From Trichobilharzia regenti (Eukaryota; Platyhelminthes; Trematoda; Strigeidida; Schistosomatidae): a stretch of 64,000 nucleotides of DNA. Below, piece after piece: positions 1 through 9,875 of this stretch. The stretch spans positions 27,389,362 through 27,453,361 of the forward strand of contig OX235262.1 in NCBI GenBank assembly GCA_944472135.2, in the 5' to 3' direction. Position 1 is the stretch's first letter. The number at the start of each line of letters is the position of its first letter. The notes under the pieces are model-generated. The model was not told the DNA's origin. It saw only the letters and a list, made by a program, of their open reading frames with translations, and made no database searches. Made by a program: the position numbers and the translations under genes.

Positions 1-3000
1 ACTGCATCGATTGACATGCCATCTATACCTACCCCTCTAAGCTTACCCTCAATATTACTCACCATATTATACCACTCAATACGGGAGATAGAACACAAAC
101 GTCTGAAGCTAAAGACAGCTAACCGTTCCATATCTTCCACTTTAATAACTATGCCTCATAACCATAAAGGAGGATAGAGAAACATCACACAATTCCATTT
201 TATTATAACTACTGGAAACAATAAAAAACGGTCTAACTGATAACGTAGTTCAGTCTTTCAACTTTATTCCACCTTAATACATCGTTAAGACGAATGCATG
301 GACAAATTTATGTTAAGACTGTACACAGAATATTAAGATAAGATAATTGCTTACCTCTAGATTTTCACCATCTTCTATTTCTGAAAACAATTCTTCATTT
401 GACGATATTTCCTCGTAGTCAACATCCTATGAAAAGATGAATGGAATGATAAGCCTTAAAAACTTTAAAGATTAACTACTGTTAGTGGACATACGATATC
501 GATATAAAACCATATATTTACTATTAAGCCACCTGGGTTACCACATCCAGCATCTTAAAAGTAATCAAGGGATAATCAGAAGAACGAATAACCAAAGACT
601 ATCGATTCATAAAATTCATGTCACATTAATGAATCCGATCGGTTTCACAAAAAGCAGTAGGTAAAGTATTGGGCAACTTTGTGCCATTTTGACTGGACAA
701 TAGTGAGATATTTTCATTTTAGTGCGGAATGCTCTACGAGCTAATTGCCTTTAACCTTCATATGTGAATAAGATCTCTGGGATATATTTTGCGATTGGAT
801 ACTCTGGATGAAGGTAATATACGTGTCCTGTTCATCCGACACATGTACTTTGGCATGTACGTGTAAATTGAAGCAAAAGTCTTCAGAAATGCAACCGCTC
901 GACAATTGATACACAGTGGCCATAAAACTGATGTTTCAAAATCATTTCAGATAAATAAAGTCTTGATTGGTTTCGGCTGACTATGTATTGCTGAACTGTA
1001 AGTCATTTCACAGTTGCCACAAAACTTGTGCATTCAGACAGTAAACTTAATAGTTGGAACTGTATTCAAATGTGCCACTCAGTTTATAGAACAATCACTA
1101 TATGATGATTTAGTCCCACGAATGAATCCAACAAATATTTTAGTCTGTATACTTCTCACATCTAGGAAACAAAAGACGACAGTGCCGACTGGTATCGAAA
1201 TGATGTGCTGACAAGTCCGTCTGCAGGAAAATGGAGAGGCTATCCTGTTTTTTTATGGTAGGGTTTATGTTATGTCAGAAGAGGGTTTCCAACGTAACCA
1301 ATAAAGGATTAATGGTTTCAAAGTTGTCACATATTGTGTAAGCCATTTTTAAAGACAGACACAGTAACCGTTTCATTACGCATTCCTCCCTTACACCTTC
1401 CTAAACAGTCCATTGACCATAGTTTCGCTTCAACCTTTATGAAAAGTCGTTGCTAAACTGTCTGGACGAGATGCCTCAAGAAGCTTAAGTACTTTATTGT
1501 TCCTTTCAAACAAGTATGTACTGTTGCATACATAGTATAGAAAATCAAAACAAGTGATTCAGCGAAGAGACTCTTTTCAACGAATTTATCATCAATCTGT
1601 ACAGGCGTATATATATGGTTTTTAAGAAGTTATATCCGGTGAGGGAATTGAATCTTAGGTGTAAATGCATAAAATAATAATAATAATAATATAAAGTTCA
1701 AGTCCGGTTGCTTGCCACCCGTATTCGACGCATATGTAGCACTGATACTGTGGAAGATGAGTTATACACTTTGAGGAAAATCCTAATGGAAAATGGATTT
1801 CCATCACGTTTTATGGATAAGAATATACATTCAAAGCCTACAAAACGTGACTTATCAACCGTACCCAAGAAAATACTTTACATGAGCTTGGAATTCAAAG
1901 GGGACTTAGCTTCCGATATCATGAAACGAAGGATATCACAGTCTCCGAAAAGAACATTCCCTGCTACATCTCTGAGAATAGCCTTTACTAGCCGACCATT
2001 ATTGTTCAATAACCTGAAGGACAAGATCCCGCTGTTGACCAACTCTATATGCGTTTATCAATTCACCTGCTCTTGTGGAGCTAGATATATCGGTCGTTCG
2101 ACTCGAGTTTTGTCCAAGAGGGTGCAAGAACACTATCCTGCATGGCTACGAAAATGTGGAAGTGGAGCAATAAGACGCGCGATCATTGGACATCTGGTCG
2201 ATAATGATCACCCTATCTCTATAACCTCCGCCTTTAAAATCATCTACAAGGCAAAGAGTAATTTACCCGAATCCCTACGTACCCGACTGATCTATATTGC
2301 CGAAGCCATCTTTGGCTATCGAAACAGAAAAGCCAGATCTCTGTGTACAGAAAAAGTTCGTTCAACCCCTCCAACTTTCATGGTCTTAATCCCTCTATGC
2401 TAAAATATGGTAATCCCCAATCATATTTTAGCTCTACCAATTTTTCATTTTGTCTATTCAATTTGTATACTCTTCCTTATTAAGTCAATTGTTAGTACTA
2501 TCACTATTCTCACTTTGAACTGTACCCGGTATTATTACACTTGTTCCACTTGTCATTCTAAATCAATTCTTTTTTACAACGATAAATTCTATACTATTAA
2601 ATTTCACACAATATTACATAACGTTTTTATTTTATTCGATTTGTCTACTAATCCTGTAATTGCACACCCTTTTCCAAGTTCTATCCATCCTATGAATTAT
2701 TCTATATATGACATTAATTTGCTTTACCACTTGACATTTAACTACGATTATAATCACCAACATTTTAGTTTTAATTGAACTTCATATGATTATTATTTTA
2801 TGCATTTACACCTAAGATTCAATTCCCTCACCGGATATAACTTCTTAAAAACCATATATATACGACTGTACAGATTGATGATAAATTCGTTGAAAAGAGT
2901 CTCTTCGCTGAATCACTTGTTTTGATTTGCTATATGGGAATTTTCCATGAGTATCCATAGTAATCAACCCGGTCTGTCTGTCTGGATTCAACATAGAACT

Positions 3001-6000
3001 TGGCACCGAAGTGCACCAGTTCGAGTTGCCACGTTCCAAATAGCACACAGAGGTAGACAAGAAGATGAGTGGAGAGAATTAATAGAGTTTGACAAATATA
3101 GGAGTGAAACAGAATGGGTAATGGTAGAAAGGAATATGAAAGATTACAGAGATTGAATACATCTGCGCCCGGTGCTATGAATTTGAGAATATTGAAGGTC
3201 TAAGCCAGCTAAGCAGTTTTCAACACTCAGTTTAGTGAGAATCAGATATGGATTACAAACAAAGTGTAGAGTGATGATGTTATAGTTCCTTTGCCTGTTC
3301 ATGAAATGTGATGCATACTCCCTTAAACGTGCTCCATGATAACACACCTGATCAAATTGCTACAGAAGTTGTATTTCTGTGCAGAAATCATCTCTGCGTA
3401 CCCATATTTGTATTTGTTTAAGTAACTCTTTATAAAAAAAACAGTCTTCTAGCTTCACACCTAAATAAGGTGTAGAGAAATATACACTAATCACAAATCT
3501 ATGTGCACGGCATAAGTCGACTTCATTTATTCTAAAAATAACTTGGCTTAATGCAATATCTGTCGATTAAGGCGTACGAAATGCTGAATAAGTAAAATAA
3601 TCGAGCTTAGTGTATGATGCAGAAAACAACTTTCCCTAAAGGTGATTTCGAAGTCTTCGGTTGCTTCGTTCCATTTTTACTTGTCACAGTAAAACATTTG
3701 AAGTCATAGAAAAAAATAACAACAAAAGCAAAATCAAAACTCAAGAACCACGCCAAATTAATCCAATAGGTCCTCAAAATCTTAATATTGAAAGTTGAAA
3801 GTCGATGACTAGTGTGGTATTATTCGTGCAATACTCTAGCATTTATAGCTTTTGTTTGGAATGACTATATAAACGAATCGACTATTTTGACTACACTGTA
3901 TCACTAAAGTGAACAATTCATATAAACTAACCTGTATCTCACCGTCCTCATATAGAACAGCAGACTCTATGTTCATTGTCTTTTGATCATCTACTTTTTC
4001 CTCTAAATCCGCTTCTGTGACAGGATGAACAGAAGATAATTCGCTTTCAGGCTGCAATGAACACGCATTCAAGGACTGAGATTTCATATAACTCTCCGTT
4101 GGATTCGTTTGTGCATGATATTGCTGCCAGTTATTCGGAACATCAGGCTAAAATAAAAGGTATAATTTACCTATAAATCAATAAAAATCTAGATGGTGTA
4201 AAATATTTCTTAAAAATGCTATAGTCGCAAGGAATGAAATTCATAGTATTGCAGAAAAGTGTGCAATCAACGAGTGCCTGAACTTGTATGTATAGCTCTG
4301 AATTCAATAACAACTAAAGTGATGGAATACCTCTTAATCTAATCCCAAAGATTCAGTACTGGTACATAAACCATAATGATACATACAAAATAACTCCGAA
4401 TATCATATACATATATGTATATGGATCCATGAGCTACATAAACACATTTCGGTAACGCAGTCTAATGAATTGCAGACAGGCAAATGGTAAGCCGATTTTC
4501 TACAAATAATATGATAGGAGGTAGAGGGATAGGATCAACTCGAAACCCTCCTCTTGGACAGTAGTGCGTAGCGGAGTGCCATCAGACACAGTACTCGGAC
4601 CTTTCCTATTTATTTTGTATAGCAATGAGGTATCTGTGACAACCGATTCCCTCATGGTCCTATACGCAGATGACTTAAAAATCTGGAGAGTGTTCAAGGG
4701 CAACAGTGATACGCTCACGTTGCAAGAGGACCTCAACAAATTGTCAGAGTGGTTCAGAGAATCGACGCTTCCAATCAATGTAGCGAAATGTGCAACTATG
4801 CGTATCGGATATGCAAGCACCAGCTACTACGAACTAGACGGAATAACACTCCCATCAGTTCAGACTCATTTAGATTTCGATGTCATAGTAAGTCACGAAG
4901 TAAAAACTACAGCACAGTATTGCGCTGTGGCTGCAGATAGTTTCAGATCCTTACGTGCAAATAGCAGACTTTACTAGAATCACAAGATATATGTTCCCCT
5001 CAAGACTGAAATACTTTATCCAGTCAGCCAATCCTTGTCTCAAAGGGGACTCACATATTCTAGAAAGGGTTCTCGGCATGACTAATTCATCATACGAGGA
5101 AAGACTAGACAGTTTAAATCTCTTCTGCCCGTCATACCGTAGGCAGAGAGGAGATTTAATCACAATGTTTAAAATGTTTTAAATAATGACTACGGACCTG
5201 ACCTATTCTATCTTTTCCTTTCCACCAGGTCGGAACACCTTAGAGGACATAGCAGGAGAGTTCAAAAGCCAGGAAGAAATCATATTGCTGTTGAATACTG
5301 GTTCTCACACCGAGTCATAAACTCTTGGAACCGACTCCCAGAAGAAGTGGTATCTGCAAACTCAACTGATTTATTCCAGAATGGTTTGGAAAAGCACAGA
5401 AATTTACTGGAAAAGGATTAACATAGGCTCCAAGCCTTCTATCTTCAACCAATAAATCTGAAACGACTAGTAGTACCTAGTAGTGACTCTCTTTAAGACT
5501 AGGAAAACCTATACGGTGTGACTGGATAAGCTTTAAATTATTAATATTAGCAAAAAAAACCATGATCAGGCTACCAACTAACCTTTTGTTCAGCTTGAAT
5601 TCCTGGCACTTTATTAAGATTGTAATACCCTGAGTTAGCTGAATTTAACGTAGAAATTGTAGTAAAGCACACATACCTGCTTCGACTGTCCCAGTATTTA
5701 TCCCAACTGTGGGAGGTGGGATCGACAGATTAGTGGCCGGAGCTAGTGACTGAACAGGTACAGACACAGCCGGAAAGCCGAAAAGAGCAACTGTCAGGGT
5801 AGAGTACACACCGCGGAAAAGCAAAAAGTTAGAGTGTAAGCTGTTTTCGAAATAAATTGTGTTAATTCCAGTTTTTTCATTAAAATGGTATCTGGAAGTT
5901 AAAATATAGGGGAAAGGGAAGAACTCACTTAGCAACATTTTGTAGGACAATGCAATTAGTTCGACTGTTACTGTATACCTTCATATCGAAAGAAGCCGGA

Positions 6001-6254
6001 TTGGTAGCTCTATTTGAGTTACGTTTATTATTATAATTATGAATTACCCCAAAAGTGGTTCATCAGATAAGTTACTCTCAACAACTGACCCAAATGGAAG
6101 AATACATATCTTCACTAATTCAACTCCACTCTTAAACCTGACACAATCTATACTTTCCTGAATCAGTTATCTCTAATATCTGTCAAAATTTTACCTTGTT
6201 TTGCCCATTATGAACGAAAGTATCAAAAAAGACAATGAATGGGTTTGAAGACAT
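1..6254 (-). CDS. VIRMA: Virilizer/VIRMA-like m6A writer subunit, N-terminal exons (partial)
   Basis: Seen: a phase-consistent exon chain on the minus strand: 6254-6195 (start ATG), 6130-6048, 5891-5677, 5638-5583, 4147-3932, 426-355, and a probable exon from about 154 to the window edge. Introns begin GT and end AG; one (5639-5676) is only 38 nt. Known family: virilizer/VIRMA is the scaffold of the WTAP-METTL3 N6-adenosine methyltransferase complex in the nucleus. Recalled human VIRMA motifs resemble what is read here: LFLDTFKHP against VFFDTFVHN; RGWYNCLTLAIYG against RGVYSTLTVALFG; the acidic GYEQLSSDED stretch against DYEEISSNEEL. The last exon has the W-x(3)-V-x(2)-I spacing of the following conserved block. 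Odd: the acidic linker is far shorter than in human. The 6131-6130 acceptor (TTTAAG) is weak, and the phase into the last exon is not resolved, so one exon may be missing. Larger introns hold a Penelope-like element and a CR1 fossil. The gene continues beyond base 1. The identity rests on short motifs, without a search. Confidence 0.66.
427..1529. other. Intron sequence of the VIRMA-like gene, nothing recognised
   Basis: This AT-rich stretch lies between the exon at 355-426 and the Penelope-like element. Both strands show only short ORFs with no recognisable family or clean splice signals. I see no gene or repeat here. Confidence 0.5.
1530..2938 (+). mobile_element. 5'-truncated Penelope-like element flanked by inverted pLTR-like repeats
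   Basis: Seen: 1530-1683 is repeated as a near-perfect inverted copy at 2785-2938. Both carry the same text around the TTATATCCGGTGAGGG core, and the left copy ends in (AAT)n. Between them is an ORF with a GIY-YIG nuclease. Known: Penelope-like elements encode RT plus GIY-YIG endonuclease and often carry terminal repeats (pLTRs) in direct or inverted orientation. Schistosomes contain such elements. The copy lacks most of its RT, so it is a dead 5'-truncated insertion in an intron of the minus-strand VIRMA-like gene. 2404-2784 is probably its 3' untranslated region. Confidence 0.75.
1690..2403 (+). CDS. Penelope-like ORF remnant: RT C-terminus plus GIY-YIG endonuclease
   Basis: The frame is open from the 5' repeat junction and has no ATG near its beginning, as expected of a truncated element. 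The N-terminal ~60 residues (RIRRICSTD, then MENGFPSRFMD) match the RT thumb/connector pattern of Penelope elements. A Cys pair in FTCSCGARYIGRSTR precedes and contains the GIY-YIG-type signature (YIG, with R as the usual catalytic arginine region). The later HLVDNDHPI segment fits the conserved helix with a histidine, and IAEAIFGYRNRKARSL is typical of the domain end. The endonuclease part looks intact, but the polymerase core is absent, so the element cannot move alone. The family is clear; the subfamily is not. Confidence 0.78.
   Translation, partial: YKVQVRLLATRIRRICSTDTVEDELYTLRKILMENGFPSRFMDKNIHSKPTKRDLSTVPKKILYMSLEFKGDLASDIMKRRISQSPKRTFPATSLRIAFTSRPLLFNNLKDKIPLLTNSICVYQFTCSCGARYIGRSTRVLSKRVQEHYPAWLRKCGSGAIRRAIIGHLVDNDHPISITSAFKIIYKAKSNLPESLRTRLIYIAEAIFGYRNRKARSLCTEKVRSTPPTFMVLIPLC
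2939..3931. other. Intron sequence downstream of the Penelope-like element
   Basis: The first ~220 bases (to about 3160) could still belong to the element's terminal repeat, because an antisense reading frame runs on from the repeat. The rest is AT-rich intron of the VIRMA-like gene in which I recognise nothing. Confidence 0.4.
4510..5425 (+). pseudogene. Decayed CR1/jockey-type LINE fragment (RT palm to C-terminus)
   Basis: Seen: a reverse transcriptase fragment with SGVPSDTVLGPFLF (a damaged SGVPQGSVLGP motif) and the catalytic box VLYADDLKIW (from about 4654), followed in shifted frames by the LINE C-terminal region: YGPDL, then the pattern RVINSWNRLPEEVV read near 5330. The reading frame is broken near 4977 and at least twice later. 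It sits in an intron of the minus-strand VIRMA-like gene in antisense orientation. It is older and more divergent than the other LINEs in the window and does not clearly match CR1-A, CR1-B or CR1-C described here. 4148-4509, between the exon and this fragment, shows nothing. Confidence 0.7.
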
Positions 6255-7541
6255 CTTAGAACCAAAAGTAACGTCGCGTTTAAGTCTCCCGCGCCATAAT
6301 TAACGTAATTTATTGATTGTTTATGGAAGACTGGAAGAAGATGTTAATCCTTTTGCGATAATGCCTTTGCCTCCCTAGATCCTTCTTCGAAGGTTTGGTT
6401 AGCGGGGTGAGGATATAGGCTGACTCACATGATGTTGGCGGCATAATGTACTTTAACTGCGTTGCATTTGCAGCACTCGCGTCACAAAATGTCACTTGAT
6501 GCTGATATCTGCTCAATATGATGGGGTAAATAAGGTCGGAATTTAAGTGTGTATTTTTAAACTGTCATGGAATCATACTGGTATATTCCGTCTATTTATT
6601 GAGACTATTGTCTCAATTGGTTTTGTAGTTGTTGGTATTCATAACTCAATTTTAGCATAGATTTCAGTTTCCATGTACTCATAACATTTAGCTTTTCATT
6701 TTAAGACAAAAAGCATTAGCACTATGGTCATAATATGTAGCATTGTTGCGAACTTGTGTTTCAAGTGGTCTTTATTTTGAGGGAAGATTTAATTGCTATG
6801 GTGTTGCGATTTCATAGACGTAACTTAGGCTTATACGTGAAAAAACTTATAACCTTATTTGGAATAAAGATCAGTTGTATAGTAGGTGAGGAAGACTTTA
6901 TTTTTCAGTTAACTCATATAACTACTATTGCCTATTGGGTTGCATTGCGATTCCAAATGAAGCCAGAGATTATGAATGCCTCGCCGTCTGTTCTGCATAA
7001 ATAACACTGGAATTACTTCACAAGACTCTCCATATCAAGTTCAGTAAGGACAAACAGAAGTTCTTCCACCTCATTGTACTGAGTCTATCTGTGAACTGTC
7101 TAGGCTTTCACAGTAATACATTTGGCAAGGAGACTTCATTTGGAAGTCAAAAGCGTACATGTTTTACCAAATCTTATGCACTTCCTGTATAAATTTTATG
7201 CTCATCAAGTGGCCAATTAACAATTGCTGAATGTTGCAATTAAGCTAAAATTATAACTCGTAAATGTAAGAATTATTATCATTTTCACTGGTGGCAGTTC
7301 ACAGTCTAAAGAGTTCACACAACCACACTGCTCATTTTTAACTTTCCAGAGGATATATTACCTGGGTTTTTTGAGAAGGCAGAAAGTCATTTTGTGAGAT
7401 TCATGAATGCTGCAGATTGAATGCTAGTCAAGTGGTACTCAAATTAAACTTTGAGGGAAATTATATTTCAACGAACAATGTAAAACAAGGCTCACATCTA
7501 CGATTGTCGTCTTTAATTCAGTTCAATTTCATCATACATGT
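6255..7541. other. Region upstream of the VIRMA-like start; no gene recognised
   Basis: This region would hold the 5' UTR and promoter of the minus-strand VIRMA-like gene. A GC-rich CTCCCGCGCC patch lies just upstream of the start at about 6288-6297. Short ORFs at 6310-6516 (minus) and 6756-7004 (plus) show no known motif and lack good starts. No promoter element could be assigned with confidence. Confidence 0.4.
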
Positions 7542-8114
7542 TGTCAGTCAAGTCTCATAAACCGTTAATGCCCAGCGCTTGCAGCGCTGTGCCTCACGCT
7601 GTTCCTCGAAGATTTTCAGAACAGCTTAGTGTTAACAGACGCAAAAACCAAAACACTGTTTGGCGACTCAATAATTCCTTATTCTAACGCCGACATATAA
7701 CCAGCAATACTGACATTACAGACTAAAGTTTAAGAACAAATATTAAAACAATAAATCACGACATTACTTCTGACAGTTTTCCATATTACTTCAGCACAGC
7801 GAACGACGAGACGATGACTGCAGTATTGATGACGCCCAACAAAAATATACAGAAGATGGATTTGAGCAAACGACCATGCGTCCGTGGCAAAGTGGTTAGG
7901 ACTCTAGCCAACCATGCACATGGTCCGGGGTTCGAGCCCTCGCGACGTACACCTGATATCCATGGTCGGCCTGCGAATTTGGGGTACCGATATCCACGCT
8001 GAAAATCCCATATTTGTACCAAAAATGCGGTGTGGAATCAAACTGTAATCAGAAATAAAAAAATTTAAAAAAATTAAAATAAAATTGATCGTTCAATCTT
8101 CAACCACATTGACA
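7542..8114 (-). mobile_element. Solo BEL/Pao LTR with 5-bp target duplication, split by a SINE
   Basis: The sequence begins TGTCAGTCAAG and ends CACATTGACA, so it has the TG...CA ends of the LTRs of the neighbouring BEL element and a similar text throughout, though it is a divergent subfamily. It is flanked by CATGT on both sides (7537-7541 and 8115-8119), the 5-bp duplication usual for BEL. No internal region is present, so it is a solo LTR left by LTR-LTR recombination. A 204-bp tRNA-derived insertion interrupts it at 7879-8082. Confidence 0.8.
7879..8082 (+). mobile_element. tRNA-derived SINE inside the solo LTR
   Basis: The homologous LTR near 36.3 kb reads straight across this point, so the 204 bp are an insertion. 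It begins with a tRNA-like head. Box A is TGGCAAAGTGG at 7885 and box B is GGTTCGAGCCC at 7929, a perfect match to the pol III consensus at normal spacing. A ~70-nt unrelated body follows, then an A-rich tail (AAAAAAATTTAAAAAAATTAAAATAAA). This is the layout of a tRNA-derived SINE. I found no hammerhead-ribozyme core, so it does not look like schistosome Sm-alpha. Target duplications are not clear because the tail runs into A-rich target DNA. Confidence 0.78.
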
Positions 8115-8372
8115 CATGTGTTGATAGAACTGTCTGTCATTCGATTTTGGGACTTGCCAGGGAACAATTTCGTCAACTGAGAATATGGTGATGATATTGC
8201 CCACCTAGGTTGTGGGAGGTAAAAATTGAATCCGGGAGATATGGAAATAATACTGATGTTTGATGGTAGGTGTCTGTTCTCGATCTCCTGTGTTAAGTAG
8301 TATAATACTGTGGGTAAAAAAGAGGTCAAACATAGAGAGTCAGGTAGAGATGTCACTCCAGATCATTGACAA
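8115..8372. repeat. ~260-bp flank shared with 36332-36590
   Basis: This stretch follows the solo LTR. It recurs after the truncated LTR at 36332-36590 with about ten substitutions. Because the first bases are the LTR target site (CATGT), it is host or older repeat DNA that was duplicated together with the LTR. No coding or tRNA-primer signal was recognised. Confidence 0.65.
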
Positions 8373-8731
8373 TGTCAGTCACGTCTCGTAAACCGTCAAT
8401 GCCCAGCTCTTGCTACGCTGGGACTCACGCTGTTCCTTGAAGTCTCTCAGAAACGCTTAGTAATAACGGACGCAAAAACCAAAACACCGATTGCCCACTC
8501 GAGAATTCTTTATTGTAACACCAACATATAAAAAATGTTACCACTAAGGTCTGTGAACAAATATTACAATAATAAATCACAATATTACTTCTGACGGTTT
8601 GCTACTGACTTCTTTCTGAACAGCGACCGATGAGACGATGACTGTCGTATTGATGCCTCCGCGAAAATTGGGGAAGTTGGTTTTGAGCAAACAACCATGA
8701 ATTGATCGTTCAATCTTCAACTACATTGACA
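8373..8731 (-). repeat. BEL1 3' LTR
   Basis: 359 bp with TG...CA ends and near identity to 11983-12341; two of the few differences are at 8394 and 8660. It contains several AATAAA-like and TATAAA-like strings. Relative to the minus-strand element it is the downstream LTR. Confidence 0.88.
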
Positions 8732-9436
8732 CTCCCCGGCAAAAAAGGATCCATTCCTTTTTTCCATCACGACCAATACACGTTGACTTGGATGCCATTG
8801 CGAGAACCTGGGTCACTCGGACAGAGCTGAAATGGAAAACAAACAGAAAAGCCAACACACCACAAGCATACTCACAGCACAATCTCACACATCAATGACG
8901 ACCTCCGCCTTCCAGTTAAAGGTGTTCTCTTTACATCTTACAACACAATCTCCACTTGCTAGAATGACTCTTGCAGAATGCAACGTGACCATAGCACCAC
9001 CTCACGATACTCTACGCACATCCTCTTATCTACTCACTACCAATTACCACTGCAATCGCTTGTCACTCATTCTGCCTCAGTTCTAGTAACGGTGACGTAT
9101 GCGAGCCTCAGTCGTTTACACTCTTTCTCCCCGGCGTGTGGGACCGCAGCTAACAATTATCTCCGTATGCATTTCATTCTCAGCAATAGCCTCCCCGGCG
9201 TATACGACCCATCTGCTGTCTTTAACATCAATCAATTCATTCACGGATGTAGAAGACTCGAAACAACTTCAGAAGTAATCACGACGAAAATTTTAACAAA
9301 ATTACGCAATAACAACAAGGTACGAAAACAACGAGTAAACACAATGAATCCAAAAACACCAATTGATATGACACACCACTCGTATACACAAACAGTACAA
9401 ATAACCTCGCGGATCATGTCTTGGTGGAATTCCTTC
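8732..9436 (-). other. BEL1 3' internal non-coding region
   Basis: This lies between the tandem repeats and the 3' LTR. Plus-strand ORFs here (8832-9086 and 8978-9730) run antisense to the element and have no family signature. I see no integrase or envelope domain in any frame. Confidence 0.55.
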
Positions 9437-9875
9437 GAAGAATTGCAGGACTTACACCAGTACGCCTACAACCCTTCACAGGTTGACGATTGTAAGTTGT
9501 GGAATGTCCGGACACAAACAAGATTAACCAACAATTACAATAATTGGAACACACACAATTATTTAACACAAACATATGTACAATCAACACATCAAAGTGG
9601 TGGATTCTACCTTGACGAACTACCCTTGAAGAACTGTAGGACTTACAGCAGTACGCCTACATTCCTTCTCAGGTTGATGATCCAAGTGGAAGTCGTCCGG
9701 ACACAAACAGAATTACCAACAGCTAGATGACAGATGATATCAATTCAGTTTATACAATATGAACATATGTACAAAATCACACACCAAGCACATTGGACTG
9801 CTCATTGATGCGCTACCCTTTGAAGAATTGTAGGACTTACAGCAGTACGCCTACAACCCTTCTCAGGTTGACGCC
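9437..9875 (-). repeat. Imperfect ~190-bp tandem repeats in BEL1
   Basis: The unit starting GAAGAATTG.AGGACTTAC recurs at 9437, 9628 and 9822 (periods 191 and 194), the last copy being partial. A weaker trace precedes the first. The same array, inverted, is present in BEL3 at about 63350-63800. It is non-coding and lies just downstream of the element's ORF. Confidence 0.8.

Noticed and set aside
2407..2778. 123-codon ORF after the Penelope-like ORF
   Set aside because: Composition is that of translated AT-rich DNA and it lies in the element's 3' region. No domain.
6310..6516. Upstream exon of the VIRMA-like gene
   Set aside because: The frame has no VIRMA-like motif, and the start codon at 6254 with the LFLDTF-like motif already gives a natural N-terminus.
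7885..7955. tRNA gene
   Set aside because: It has good A and B boxes, but it sits inside an LTR with an A-rich tail and an unrelated body, and no acceptor stem closes. It is a SINE head.
7879..8082. Sm-alpha type hammerhead SINE
   Set aside because: No CTGATGA...GAAA hammerhead core could be found in the body.
8978..9730. 250-codon plus-strand ORF as a gene
   Set aside because: It is antisense to BEL1, has His/Thr/Asn-rich low-complexity composition, and overlaps the tandem repeats. No motif.
9437..9875. CRISPR-like or satellite array
   Set aside because: Three imperfect ~190-bp direct repeats within a BEL element, with no short identical repeats and unique spacers.
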